Positions 47,281 to 60,588 of a DNA stretch of 64,000 nt are shown piece by piece (position 1 is the stretch's first letter; every line of letters begins with the position of its first letter). This stretch comes from Floccularia luteovirens (taxonomy: Eukaryota; Basidiomycota; Agaricomycetes; Agaricales; Squamanitaceae). The position numbers and the translations under genes are program-made. Location: positions 496,001 through 560,000 of the forward strand of contig VSJF01000004.1 in the NCBI GenBank assembly GCA_009739215.1. The letters run 5' to 3'. The notes under the pieces were generated by a model, which had not been told where the DNA came from, did no database searches, and was given only the letters and a program-made list of their open reading frames with translations.

Positions 47281-50200
47281 CTAGAAATGATCCACCGTAA
47301 ACGTCCACTTCCCACTCCCAATGTCAAAATTCTCATAATGCGTGTCACGCATATTTTTCAACCGCTTCAGATGTCGTACAGCACTTGGGTGCGCCGCATC
47401 CTTGATCGGTTCCCGCGTCCCCTTATCTACTGCCCAACACCGCTCCAACTCAATCTGCGCGCGTACATTTAACCCACTTCCAGGTGGTGGCTTGTCCGCG
47501 TCGTCGCTCTCTGGATAAACACTACATTCCTTGTCTTCGAACCGCACTATTTCACCAAGCAGCATGCCCAGTTTCGATAATCCTGTCAAGTCAACCGGCT
47601 CCAGGAAGTGAATCTCTCCGTACCCAATTCGCCCTACAACTAAACCTTCAAGAGAAGACAATTGTTCGTATCCCACTTTCTTGAGTGTCGCAAGGTCGGG
47701 CTTTGACCAATAATCTCCTCTCTGCAGCTCAGCACTAGGTGCAGAACTGGCCGCATTCGTCCCGTTCACTGGTACCAAATCTGTAGATCCCTGAATGCTA
47801 AACCGGTTAGGGCTTCGCTGAATCCTTGGTGCAGGGGTTGGTGAGTCCAGCGAGTTTGTAGGTAGCGTATTTGAAGCAATTGCTGCAGCCTTCTCGGCCT
47901 CTTTCTCGCGTGCAGCAACACTAAGAGCGGGGCTAAATGTAACTTTGCCTCGCAATGGACCAGGGCTGCCCGACTTCACAAACAGCTCTGACGGCTCCAC
48001 TTTCTTGTCCAGAATCACCTTCTTCACACTTTGTCGTCCACCACTGCCCAAAGCAGGGCTCGAGCTGCGTCCCAAGAAGCTATCTGGCCCAACAGAGCCA
48101 GTACGGTTATCCATTTTGTTCAGACTAAGAGCGTTCGGCTTTCCTGCTGTGAATGACACGGATCCAGCAAACGGATTTCCATTTGCAGTAGTTGTCATCG
48201 TCGTTGAAGACCCAAATCCTCTCAGTTTCGAGCTGGCAGGAGTATATCCGAGTTGTACACGTGGAACTGGAGAACGCGTTGGGATATCCACAAAGAAGCC
48301 TGTCTTTTTCTTTGGCGACTGCTCGAGATTCACCAAGCGAGGTCCAGGTGGAAGCATAGAAAATATGGGTAGGTCAGAACCAATAGGCTGTGATATTGAT
48401 GCGGTCAGCGTGCCATGTGCACCCTGCGCATTAGCAGATGCATTGAATAGTCCTGTAGATCCACCAAAGGATGAATTAAACATCCCACCACTTTGTCCAC
48501 TTGATGTCGAGGGGCCAAGAGGAGCAGGAGGCTTAGATCCAAACAAGCCTCCACCGTTCGTCGACTGTTGATTGGTAGATTGTCCAAATGTACTACCAAA
48601 CAGGCCTCCCTGTTGCGTTTGATTATTTGCAGGTTGTCCGAAGCCCCCAGAGAAAAGTGAGGTCGATGTAGCTGGTTTATTGGCATTGAATAAGCCAAAC
48701 CCGCCCTGCTGGCCCTGTTGGTTTGGTTGGCTATTTTGTTGTGGCTGCTGCTGTTGCTGTTGGCCCGGCAGTTGGTTGGAGTTGTTCCCAAATAGAGTAT
48801 TTCCAAACAATCCTGTTCCACTGGGCTGCGCAGTATTTCCGAATACTAGGATGAATAACATCAATACATGGATTAAAAATATATATTAATTTCACCCACT
48901 TCCAGTTGTGGGTTGTTGGGCTCCTTGCTGTTGTTGCGGCTGCTGTTGAGTATTGCCAAAGATTGTACCTCCTGTTGTATTTCCGAACAGTGACGACTGT
49001 TGGTTTGGTGGGTTCTGTTGGGTTTGTTGTTGAGGTTGTTGAGTTCCGAACGTCCCAAAACCTGTAGTAGCGGGTTGTGTAGTGGTGGTAGCGGGGGCAC
49101 CAAAAATTGGCTTAGAGGCATTGGTGTTTCCTAACCGACTATGTCAAACGGACCCACTAAATGGATAGAGTAGGACTTACCAAATGCTCCAAATGCGCTA
49201 GTATTTGTAGCAGGTTGTGGGTTTCCAAATAAGCCAGTCGATTGTTGAGTATTTTGTTGGGTATTCCCAAACCCACCACCTGTACCAAAACCACTTGTCG
49301 CAGGCTGAGTACTACCAAAAGTACCAAAAGTAGATTTATTTGCAGTATTTCCAAAGGCAGAGTTAGAAAACAACCCTCCAGCCTGTTGCGGCTGCTGCTG
49401 TTGTGTGCCGAACCCAGTCCCAAACCCTGTACTAGCTTGTTGCGGTTGTTGACCAAATGCACTGGTGCTACCACCAAATAATGAATTGGTGGGTGCGGCA
49501 GGTTGTGTCGTATTTGATTGACTAAATGCGCTGAATCCAGTATTTGCCGGTGTGGAACTGTTCCCAAAAATAGAGGTACTTTGAGCAGGTTGAGTCCCAA
49601 ATAAACTTGTTCCTTGCGGTTGTGTCCCAAATGTCGCTGGTTGTCCGAACGACGTCGCTGTTTTTCGCCCTTGAAGATAATCTTGCAATCGCAGTTCCTG
49701 CAGATACACATTAGACACGTCCAAATGCGGTGTGAATGTTCACATACCTCGAATGAATACTTTATATATTGTGGCATACACGAGATTGCTTGATACATGA
49801 GGGTAACATTATTATCCTTTTCATTAAAAGGGGAGTATGGTGTGTTTGCCGTTCCAGTGGTAACTGTAGGACCATCTTGTGTTGCTATTGACATGACGGT
49901 ATTGAGTGAAAATGTCAATAGCAAAACGTGTATGTGACTCACCGGTTCCGAATCCAGTTGACGGCTTTGGATTAAATAAACTCGTATTGCCGCTAAAGCC
50001 CCCGGTGGTAGATGTTGAAGTGGCAGGTTGTCCAAACGCTCCCGTGCTTGTAGATGTGCTTGGAGTGTTAGAAGGCTGTCCGAACGTACTTGTCCCTCCA
50101 AACGTGCCCCCACTACCAAATGTACCAAATCCAGTCGCAGGTTTTGCACCAAAAGCACCCGAAGTCGTATTGCTACCCCCTCCAAACGCGCCTGCACGAT

Positions 50201-50530
50201 ATTAGTAATGTTCTAAATAAAATGAGAAGAAAAAGACGCGCACCAAAACCGCTACTCGTCCCAGTGTTCGTGTTCGATGCACCAAGATTTCCGAACATTG
50301 GATTCGCTTGTGGCTGCTGTTGCGCAGGCTGACCAAAAGTTCCCCCAGAACCAAACGCTAAATAAAAATCAGAAACAATCTTCAAATATGATAAGAAAAC
50401 TGTGATACGCACTGCTCGCAGGCGTGGTGCTACCAAATGCACTTGGTTGACCAAAGGCTCCTGGTTGCTGCTGTTGCTGTTGATTCTGCTGTGGATTAGC
50501 CCACGAGGACGTGACATTGCTACCAAACAT
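47281..50530 (-). CDS. NUP145: FG nucleoporin Nup98/Nup145N with GLEBS motif and C-terminal autoproteolytic-type domain
   Basis: Seven exons on the minus strand (50413-50530, 50244-50357, 49943-50191, 49748-49884, 49181-49697, 48900-49130, 47281-48845) join to 976 aa. The N-terminal two thirds are GLFG/FG repeats rich in Gln. They are interrupted at residues ~185-225 by the Gle2-binding GLEBS motif (MPQYIKYSFEELRLQDYLQG). The C-terminal ~150 residues form the Nup98 domain: DYWSKPDLATLKKVGYEQLS, VVGRIGYGEIHFLEPVDLTG, YPESDDADKPPPGSGLN, ending KWTFTVDHF. The reading frame stops right after HF, the position at which Nup98-Nup96 precursors cleave. The gene therefore makes a Nup98-only product, like yeast Nup100/116, with no Nup96 half. 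Role: permeability barrier and mRNA export at the nuclear pore. Confidence 0.92.
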
Positions 50531-50850
50531 CGTGGGCAAATTTTACAGAAGCACTTGGTCTTATCGTCGTTGTTTGAAGCCTTTACCAGCTCACAGCTTA
50601 CTTGACTCTTGTCTCCTTTGGTGATATTGTAACTCCGCACACAGTTTGACTGGCCGACCCACGGTCATGTGACACACACGCTGAATTTTAGCACTTTGTC
50701 ATTTTCGCCTCTCGTCGAACATTGATGAAGCTTAGAAAAATATATCCAAGATAGTGAAATCGGTGCACCATGTAATGAAGAGATGTAGCGGACAAAACAA
50801 CTGATTTACTCAATAGTCGCATTGTATTATTATTGGTTAACCTTAAGATC
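50531..50850. other. Intergenic: Nup98 promoter
   Basis: 320 bp between Nup98 (upstream side) and the 3' end of the beta-lactamase-like gene. No ORF of note. Confidence 0.4.
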
Positions 50851-52883
50851 TTAAGACCTAGAAAACCAGACCTCTGCTCCATATTTCCCTTTACCCTCGG
50901 GAGCTTTTGACACTTGGCCCTCCTTCCCAAAAAAGTTACCAGAGAATGCTAGCCCCTCCTCTCCATTGTTGTCTCCAAGGAACCACTCAGCGTTGTAATT
51001 GTCATCCAATCCGTAGAGCATGTCGGCGTTCGTCCAAATCGCAGTGACATTAAAAATGTCGCCGGAAAAGTGGCTTAGGCGGAGATGTGTTGCAAAGGAT
51101 TTCTTGTAAGGCACAATAAAAGTTGGGATGGAGACGTCAGATGCGTTTACAATTTGTTGGACAGCTTGTGAGTCTAAAAATGAGGCACACTCCGGAGATT
51201 GTTCAATAAATTCCGGTTGTGTCTGAGGCACAGCACATAGCATCAGTTCGCCATAAGTAGGGTGTTCAAACCGCTTGTGTGTCAGAGTGACCAGCGGTGC
51301 AGATGGAGGGAGAGGTGAAGAAGGTCGTGGGGTAAATTCTTGCGCCTTAGCAACTTCCTCTTTGAATTCCTTTTCGAGCCTACATGCAATCAGTGCAGCG
51401 GGTCGTTGAATATGCGAAATGACATGCAGCTAGATAACAAGCTCACCTAGAATTCCAGTCCACTTGTTTCAGTCCTAGCAACTCTCCCGCAATTCTCCAC
51501 AATATAATCGGATAGATTTTAGAGCCATTTTCATCATTAGACAGAATCACTATTCCCAGGTTATCATTAGGAAACCTGGCAACCATTGTTTTGAACCCGT
51601 GGATGCTGCCACCATGTTCTACAACTTCATGGCCTTGGTAGGAATACCTCCACTGACCACCTCCATATGTTTTCGGACTCTAAAAAGTTGCGAATTAATC
51701 CATATATCACTTCGGAAGATGAAATTTTACAAGTTCAGGATATGGTGCTATTCCGGCAGAGACAGATACACCCGTCGCGACATGCGTTACGACACTCTCA
51801 GGAACAACAGTTTTATTTGTAGTTGGATGCCTCCCTTCATTTAGAAGCATTGACACCCATGTTGCCTAAGATAACCCTGAATTCAACGTCCTGCCAGAGC
51901 ATCAAACAAAACATTGTCACGAACCAGATCTTTTGCTGAAGAAAGAACTCCTCCTGATCCAGACCAAATAAATTCCTCCCCTGGGCGGAATACGAAAGGA
52001 ATAATTGGTTTTAACGTTCCGTACAGGCCTTTAGTAAAATCCCGCATATGCCACGCAAACCCATGAGCAAAATTTCCGCTCGATTCTGCCTCCCCAACAG
52101 AGTACGTTGTTGATGTCATGCCAAGAGGACCAGTCAAGTGTTGTGCAACATATGACTCGTAAGTCTGGTTGAGTAGTACGGTTGGAAGATAAGACAGGGT
52201 TTCGTACATGCGATTGTTGTACTGGAATGTTTCGCGAATCTCAGCTGAAGGCGTAAGATAGCGTAATGTCGATATCTAGATTATAGAAGTTGATACAAAC
52301 TTTCCGGCGTGGAGATGAACAGACTGACCATTTCAGATACGTTACCATTGCCATGAGGGGACAATGAATAATCATGTCTAGGCATGCCGGTACGATGGGA
52401 GAGCATATCTTGAATTGTGACTGCCTTGCCCATATCCTGGTCCATTAAACCCCATTCCGGAATCAAATCTGAAATCTTGGTATTCCACTTTATTGGTGCC
52501 CCTCGTTCTTTTGCTAGGGTTTCATTCGATATGAGAAGGCCAACCGACAGGGCCAAGAATAATTTGCTGTTTGATGCAATCGCGAACACAGTGTCCGGAG
52601 TTACCGGCGCCTCATCTCCAGTTGCAATTCCGTAGGAACCAAATTCATGTCTCCAGCCTGAAGACTCATGCTCGTCTTTACGAACGACAGCTACGGAGAG
52701 TCCACTGGAATTCCACCTAGATAGTATGTCCTTGATGAACGCCGATGTTTCCGGGGATATCAGCTTATTGTGTTCACCCAATACAGGCCTTCCAAAAAGT
52801 GGTATCTGACTCTGTTGACACGAAGCGGACAAGAGACCATCGAAAATAGCTGATGCGATGAAAATGAAGGTGACCAATTTCAT
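50851..52883 (-). CDS. Secreted beta-lactamase-related serine hydrolase
   Basis: Five exons on the minus strand (52329-52883, 51925-52275, 51731-51865, 51447-51679, 50851-51379) join to 600 aa. A signal peptide (LVTFIFIASAIFDGLLSAS) precedes the class C beta-lactamase/penicillin-binding fold: S104-x-x-K107 in AIASNSKLF, Y204-x-N206 in FQYNNRMY, and H369-G-G in VVEHGGSIHGF in place of the KTG motif. Additional family marks: MLSHRTGMPRHDYS, HLTGPLGMTSTTY and FIWSGSGGVLSSAKDL. The C-terminal ~175 residues form a separate beta-rich domain often seen in fungal members. Such enzymes act as esterases or D-stereospecific peptidases; the substrate is unknown. Several N-x-S/T sites fit secretion. The ATG at 52883 places the signal peptide at the N-terminus; an earlier ATG (52988) would bury it. 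Confidence 0.85.
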
Positions 52884-53022
52884 CGTATGTAGGAACGACC
52901 GGGTACCGCCGCCAAATTCCTTGTGAGAACTTAAATACGCGGAGGAGCAGAAGGACCACAAACTAACACAAACGTAGGAATTTTCCACATGCTACTTCAA
53001 TGATAAGAAAAACTAAAGATAA

Positions 53023-56000
53023 TTATTTAACGTCTAGAGATACATTTATACCCATAGACGCAAGTTCTGCACATAGATATCTGAAAACATAAGGGACTGC
53101 TACAACATCAAGATTACCTCCCTTTGATACACCGCTCAGAACTTGTTGCGATGATATCGCGACTTGCACATCAGCGCGGGGACGTTGAAGATGTTGACCC
53201 GTAGCCAATGACTGGCGTTCCCGTTCATCTTCTGACTCGGCTGCTGCCCGACACACACGACAGTATTCTCCACCAGGCCCTGTTGGTTTTATCCTCCCGG
53301 ACTCTCCAAAACTCACTTCTCCTAGGCTGATATCATCATAGCCCAGCGAGATGAGGCTCCCGCATGTCCGACAAACCCAGGCAGTAGAGTAATCTGAGCA
53401 ATTCATTAGCCTGTCTTGCAGAAGGAATGATGTTCCATGTGCAATGAGAGCATCACGTTCCATCTCTCCAAATCGAATGCCTCCCGCTCGTTTACGTCCC
53501 TATAGAAATTCTTAGCATCTGATCTCAAGATAATATCAACTGGATTACTTTGACTGGTTGACGAGTTACTGGGTCAACAGGTCCAGTCGTTCGTACTTGG
53601 AACTTGTCCAACACCATATGACGCAATCGCTGATAGTATACAACCCCAATGTAAATGTCAGCTGCAAATTCTTTTCCAGTGATGCCGGAGTACATGGGCT
53701 CATTCCCATAATAGTTATAACCAGCAGCTAGCAGTTGTTGACCGAAATAGTCGATCGCAGTGTCTTCTTCGCTAAATCTACAAAACTAAGTCAACATTAT
53801 CATGATAAATTTTAATGGGGTGAATTACTGGAAAGGTGTGGCATCTTGCGCAAGTCCGTGCATTGCGCCTGCCTTGCCCGCCATACTCTCCACTAGCATT
53901 CCGATTGTCATGCGACTAGGAAACGCGTGAGGGTTGATGATAATGTCTGGCTGCATTCCGCTCTCGCTGAAGGGCATATCAATTGCAGGCCATTTTTGCG
54001 AGCAGACACCTTTCTGTCCATGGCGAGATGAGAACTTGTCACCAATAACAGGTGCTCGAGTGATACGCAGAGTAATATGGATTCTTTGTAGCTCGGTATC
54101 TCCAGCATCACTGCCTGATAATAATACAAAAATCAGTGGTAAGAAAGGGACCCTATGTATTGTACTTACCTAGAAGTCGAACCTCGTCAACAAAGCCGGA
54201 TTCATCACCTTTGTATTTGACGAATCTCGTTCTTCCTGTTGTGTCGTCGATGTAGGCTGCAATTGGATCACCAGAAACAAGACGGGTGCCAACACAAGGT
54301 AAACCATCTTCCCCCAAGAATGCTAGGCAAGCGTGAGCCTTCTCCCCAGTCAACCTAATATCACTTCCTAAGCCAAAATGTAGTGTTGGGGCGGACACTG
54401 ACTTGCCTGCCCCACGAATCTCCTTGAGGTCGACAATTTGAGATTTGTACACAGTACCATATGCGAAACCCCTTTCATGCGCTGACTTATTCAAGATCAT
54501 GGCATCCTCCATGTCGTATCCGGTATAGGAAATGACAGCTACTATTGCATTTGTGCCGTTAGGGTATGCATCCATTGCATATGTGTTATGAAGGGCTGGT
54601 CGAACGACTGGGCTCTGTCCGGATTGCAGACGATATAGTTTATTGTCCGTCCGGTGTTTCAGCGCAGTCGAAGGTGTTCCCATAGTTTGTTTACCCATCT
54701 GACATTGGTAGATATTTCTTGGACTCTGGGTGATGTGAAAAGGTCAGTATGGCTGAAATAAACACAGGCGAGGCGAACTTACCTGGTTAAAGTCAGAGAA
54801 CGGTGTGAGGTTCGCAAGAATTGACAGGAAGTTTGTGGGTACATGCTCCACATGTGTAGATACGCCAAGCTCTATCTCTTCAGGAGTGCATGCAATATTC
54901 ATATAAACCTGCTCAAATGAGCCAATTTGATCATTTCTCCCATTTGCGATGTATTTCACTGGGCGCATCATCCTTGCTTTTGTGGAAAATAGATACAATC
55001 CAGGATACTGCCCACCCTTGGACTCCGGTATGAACCCAACTTCCAGGTCTAGGGGTATATCATGTGCACCCTCCGTTTTCCAAATTCGTAAATTCGTTGC
55101 AAGTTGAGCTGCAACAGCTGGACGCGCCCATCCAATAACGCGACCGTCCAATTGCACGCAAAAGTTTTTTCGTCCATCAATCGCAGTCGTGAATGGTTGT
55201 GTCATGCCATGTGCTGTCAAAATTGTAGGTATATGCGCTACAGGGAGGGGTGAAGTAATGATACGACAAGTATGCGACAGATGGTTTAGTAAGCCACAAG
55301 GAGAGCCATCCGGAGTGTGGACCGGACATAGGAAACCTTGGTGCGAGAAGTCAGACCTTCCGTAAGATCGATAGATGTGGTTACTTACCCCATGCTTCTG
55401 GGAGTAATTTTCTGACAGTTGTAGTTTTTAATTCTGCAAAGAAGGCACCACGGTGGATACACCTGAAATGACTAATATAACGCTGCCAGTTTAGTTTCTC
55501 AGCGACTATGGTAAATCCGGACGCTTGTTGTAGGTCAAGTCCTGTGGGGGAGACAAGGTTTCCTGTGGCAAGGAAATTTGATAATTTAGCTCCGATATCA
55601 AAGTTGACCCTTGATAGAACTTTGTTAAAGTAATTCTCTAAAATAGATGTATTAGAAACATTTATATGAGAAATAAGATAAGACTCACTGTCATTAAAGT
55701 CTACGGTAGCCCCGTTCCTCACGTCTATAGATATGTTGGTACGGATGTTGTTTAGAATCTCCTCCATCTTCTCTTTTATTATCATTCCATACAAGCTTCC
55801 TGGGAGAAGAACTTCCTGGTATTGGGGAGAATCAGGGTTATCTGCACAGCAAGAACCAGAAACCAGAGCGTAGAGTTTTCGAAGCATGAATCTAGTAGAT
55901 ATGTCAAAAAATCATTGGTAAGGATAAATATTGCATACTGACAAGAGCATCCTGAATTTATCCCGTGGGGTTGAGAGGTGCACTAAGACCACTTTTTGTA

Positions 56001-57217
56001 CAAGCCACGCCCCAACGGCAATATTTGTCAAGTCCTCGGGGAGGTTTAAAGCTATGCGGAATTTATCACCCAAATATTCTAGACATTGGTCTCCAGTTTT
56101 CAGCGTGAACATCTTGAAACTGCGAAGGAGAAGTTCCAGGCGATCTGTTAGGAATGTATTTTCATAGTCTTCCATCATGACGCCTTGGAATATTTCTTTA
56201 TCTGATGCATCGACGAGAGCTTTCAAAACTAACATAATGGGAATAACGTATTCCTGTTTCCGCCAGCTGAATCTCAACATGGCACTTCCATTTGATAGGT
56301 AATGAAGAGTATTAGTCACACTCGTTTGGTCGGGACGCACGCATCTAATTTGAACGGCGTATTGTGTATACGAGGGACCACGATTGGCAAAAGACGGGCG
56401 AAGGAGGGAAATGACGTGATTCCTGCGAGGTAGGATAAGATAACGGATGAGACGTTCGTTTCCATTGATCACAAAATAACCTCCAAATTCTTCTGGCTCT
56501 TCATGATGCCGGACTAATTCAGCGGAGGACATCGACCTTATGTTGCATCTCACGGACTGAGCATTGAATGAGAATGCTTTACGCACGTGGAGTATAAGCT
56601 GAACTTACTCGGACCATGATTGGAATGAGACCACACTCTTTGATTACTTCATGCCTTTGCCCGGATGTGTCTGTCCAGCATAACTTTATAGTCATTCGTC
56701 CGCGGTAGGAAGTTAAGCGTTCCCGAGCCTTCGAGAGGATAAGACATTGGGAGGTATATTATATATACAGAATTATTACCTCAGATGGAAATACTCTTCT
56801 CTCTCTGGATATACGATCCTTTTCAGAAACCATTGGCCTTGCAATAGTTACCTGGTCAATCCATACTAGAAGTACGTTTCAAGCTCCTACACAGTGGCTC
56901 TTTATTGAGTACTCACTTCGCATTCTATTTCCCCATCCACCAGTCCCACCCTCGGAATCTGGTTGTCCAGTTCTATCGAAAGCAACGCGTTCGCCTATTT
57001 CTTTCAACGCCAGGGATAAAATACCACGCCCATCCCCGTCGCCTGAAGGCAGTCCAGAGTCGTCAAACAAAGCATTAAAGGACTCGATGTGCGGTGCTAC
57101 AAATTCATTCAAAATGTTGTAGGTAGAGCCATTTTTGGGCGGGTTTCGAAAAGACTCTTCCCTGTCAAGTGTGTTAAAGGTAGGTTTGCGCCTCGAGCGC
57201 TCTGTACCATCAGGCAT
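53023..57217 (-). CDS. RPA135: DNA-directed RNA polymerase I second-largest subunit (RPA135)
   Basis: Eleven exons on the minus strand (56917-57217, 56780-56865, 56609-56728, 55943-56556, 55689-55891, 55389-55637, 54783-55336, 54170-54725, 53829-54114, 53549-53777, 53023-53499) join to 1224 aa, close to yeast Rpa135 (1203 aa). Family marks in order: FRNPPKNGS and [27 protein letters not shown] (fork/lobe region); [97 protein letters not shown] switch/clamp region; and a C-terminal zinc site (CRTCG and CRVC). It forms half of the Pol I active-site cleft and makes 35S pre-rRNA in the nucleolus. HAFPSRMT and the MERDALI context identify the Pol I/II/III beta family; the N-terminal FRNPP block points to Pol I. 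Confidence 0.95.
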
Positions 57218-58598
57218 GATACTCACAACCCGATGAACCTTCACCGAATGAGAGCAGCGATAGTGTTTTCAGTACTATCCCCAAAAAATTCGTGCACGTG
57301 CCAGAGATCCTTTAAATATCACATGATTTGAGATTACTTGGATCATACGGAAATGCAACTACCTTAGTGACAAGCATTGTTCGCTATGGCATCTAACAGC
57401 AATATTGTTCCCAACTCTGTCAGTTGGCCTCCTTATATCGAACGAAACTCTGGCAGAAGAATCGCAGACTAAGTTAATGAATGTGGCATATATGGATCTG
57501 TCGCTCAACTAATCTTACGAATCGCATGTTACACAACACTTGACTGGTCGTCTTAGCACGACATCAATAACACACTCCATTGGGGAGGTAGAGTTGAGGG
57601 GAACATTTGCTGCATAGCATATACGGGACTTTACTCACGGCCTGTACGGAACCAATAATCATTTTTTCGTATTTCGCTCAGGGGAGGAATCTATTTGGTC
57701 TGGATCTGGAGGAATTTTGTTTTCAGCAAGTGGTCTGGTTCGTAGCAACGTTTTGATGCTCTAGTAGGACATTGAACTCAGTGTTAGTTAGTCAACATAA
57801 GATGATATACGAGTTGAGTTGTAGAACATGAGGGTAATATTTATGAGTTCAAGGAAATAGTTGCTAGGCTTTCTAGATAATAGTGGTTCTCTTTAACTTC
57901 GATGATAAATGACTCAAAATCTATCAAGCTATTGTGGCGAATTTCGGAAGAGTTGTTTAGACTGAAACAGCTGAATTGCAATTTCAGGTGCGCTTTTTGT
58001 TCTCTCGCTGCAATGACATCTGCATCTTCTGGAGCACCAGATGAGGACAGTCAACATGGTGCAAGGGTTTGGTTATAATTGGATTAGATCTTTAATCAAC
58101 GTTTTAGTATTTATTTTGGCGATTACATACTGATACATCATCTATGGGAGACTGGATAACCTGATGTAGTCATCAGCATGTCTTGACCATCACAAGTGTG
58201 GCAGTGGATGTCGGAATCTGATCATAATGCCGATTTGCGCCTACCTTGGTATACTATGTAATGCTGCGTGAAATAGAATCAATCAAGTGGGACGCAACAA
58301 ACATTTGTTCTACCCGTCTCTGATCACTGCTCATCCTGCATCAATCACGGGTAATAATCATTTCTTGTGGAGCTCTTAGTACAGTGAAGCTTCTGACATT
58401 TGCGGAGTAATAGGGCCCACTTAAGCTTAAGTGGATGTCGTGTTCGCGCCACCAATGCACTAGATAAAAAATAAGAGAAAGGATGATACAAATCATAGTG
58501 CCGTTTTTTTGTAACCAATAAGGTGGATTTTCTACCAATACCACTCCCGCATGTCTCATCCGTAGACTGGTCAGGAGGGCCAACCTCGTTTCCTAGTT
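57218..58598. other. Intergenic: RPA135 promoter and MFS gene 3' flank
   Basis: About 1.4 kb without a recognised gene. Short ORFs only, no repeat noticed. Confidence 0.4.
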
Positions 58599-60588
58599 TC
58601 ACCTGGAAGTGTCATCCCTATACAAAACGTCATCCTCAGCTTGATCTGTGTGGTCCTTGATACGTATGTAGATCATTGGGAATGCTACCACAAGACCTGC
58701 AACCAGAAGGGCCCATGTTGATATAAATATATTCATGAACCTTCTCATTGTTTAGAAGTGACTCCAGATACAGGATATTTCTTGAACTTACGGAACCTTG
58801 ACGCCATCAGCGCGCCAAACGCCAGCTGCACCGGCGGACTGAATCGATTTATCTACCAAGTGATGTGTGCTCAGCAACAGAAATAATTGAAAGAGATAAA
58901 ACACTTACAGAACCCAGAAAAGTGAGCCAGTTTTGTGGGGTCATTCGACATAGCTCCCATTAGCCAGTATACTGCCGTTTGCCACATTGCGTCCAACAGA
59001 CCGCAAAAAATGTAGAGCATTATTCTTTCAGCATACCCGTGATCGAGTATATCCATTTTTCTCGAGTCTGGTGGTATGGACTCTCTTGTATAATTCCTTC
59101 AGCACATTTCAGTTCAACAATCCATCAATCAGAAGTATTAGTTCTGCACACTTTTGGTAGAAGAAGGCCCAGATATGGACAACGAAGACCATACATAATA
59201 GAATTACCCAACCGGAAAATGCCCGCGCTCGTCGTGAAATGGACTTCCGGTCAAGAAGCAATCCAATGACTATGGACCCAACGATTTGTGATGACCAATA
59301 TATGAGACTGTTCAGAGAGCGTCCGCGGATGTTAAACAATGCTGCGTTATAGTCGTTAAATTCTTTTGAATGGACAATCTTTAGATGAAATTTGTGGAGA
59401 TAATATTGTCCTCACGCCACGTATAAAACCAGTTGGAAACAAAGAACATAGGAAAGAGAAGCAGAACCATGGGATCTGTCCAAAGAGTTAACCATAGCCT
59501 GTATATTTCGGATCTCCAAGATGGATGGTGGGGGAGTGACACTTTTGTTCCGTCAGTGCGAACCATCTTGTCTGGGCTGGCCATTAAAAGGGGTATCGTA
59601 ACCCCAATTAAAGTGAGGACAAGAAACCCAATCTAGCCCACTATTAGATGGGCCGAAGGAAGGATCATAACAAACTGACATACATATGTACCGTTTCCGA
59701 CTGAAGAGCCCACATAACATCACCATAAAAATATGTATAATCTTTTGCTGCAAAACTTACCAGAGTTCGTCTTAATTTATCGTTAATTTTTGTTACCTAT
59801 GGAACACCATTCTAAAAACTCACCGTGGAATGAATATTTTGACCTAAAGATACTGACGCACCGACCACCGCCCCAATGTTGAAGATTGCCCAAAATATTC
59901 CAATAAAAATACCTTTCTGGTCTTCGGTAGGATATGCCATCATCAGAGACCCTTGTGCCGTCCATAACAGAGCTGCACATATTCCTAACACAGTCCCTGC
60001 AGCTACGACAAAAGCTCCAGCATGTGGGTGAATATTCATAGCTCTGTGGTAAAAAAAAAAGTCAGGCATGAAGCGCAGTAAGAGAGAAAAAGATACAATT
60101 TACAGAAATGACCCGATGTACAGGGCATAACCAGTACTTCCGAGGAAAAGTGTGACTCGAGATCCAAGCCTGTTATTGATAGAACTTTACGCCAACAATC
60201 GAATTCGCATCACTGGGAGGGTATTTAATAATCTTACCCGGAGAAAAAAGCGAAGCCTGCAAATGTAGCATAGTGTGCAGCATTTGCATTTGCACTTGTC
60301 GTCGCGTCAACTTGTCCACCAGCTCCTAGGCCGTTGAGTGCATTAAAGAGACCTTTTAAAAACATATCGTCAGCCACACAATGCTCATCAGTACTGCTCA
60401 TCAGTACTGAAACAACAGTCACCCGAAGACATGAAACAAACGAGACCCAGCATGATAACCTGAGTAAGAGGACTGTAATACACTCTTTTCCATCCTTCCA
60501 GTCGGGTGAGTGGTATAACTTCATCTGAACGAAAGCCATCTGTGCTACTTCGACTGGCATACCCTTTTTCTGTCGTACTCTCATTCAT
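58599..60588 (-). CDS. UNC93-like major facilitator superfamily membrane protein
   Basis: Eleven exons on the minus strand (60423-60588, 60238-60352, 60104-60169, 59824-60043, 59761-59770, 59684-59700, 59416-59632, 59152-59362, 58909-59096, 58792-58852, 58599-58740) join to 470 aa. Hydrophobic helices alternate with short loops through the whole length. Fungal UNC93/DUF895 marks include LFNALNGLGAGGQVD, ALLWTAQGSLMMAYPTEDQKG, FIGIFWAIFNIGAVVGASV, NSVGNGTYIGFLVLTLIGV, FNDYNAALFNIRGRSLNSL and QSAGAAGVWRADG. The soluble N- and C-termini are short and charged. Substrate unknown; homologs are proposed ion-channel regulators or transporters. Two consecutive micro-exons of 10 and 17 nt are needed to restore NSVGNGTY, and their phases agree. 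Confidence 0.85.

Noticed and set aside
47945..48571. Plus-strand 208-aa ORF opposite the last Nup98 exon
   Set aside because: Antisense shadow of the Nup98 coding exon, no start context or domain.
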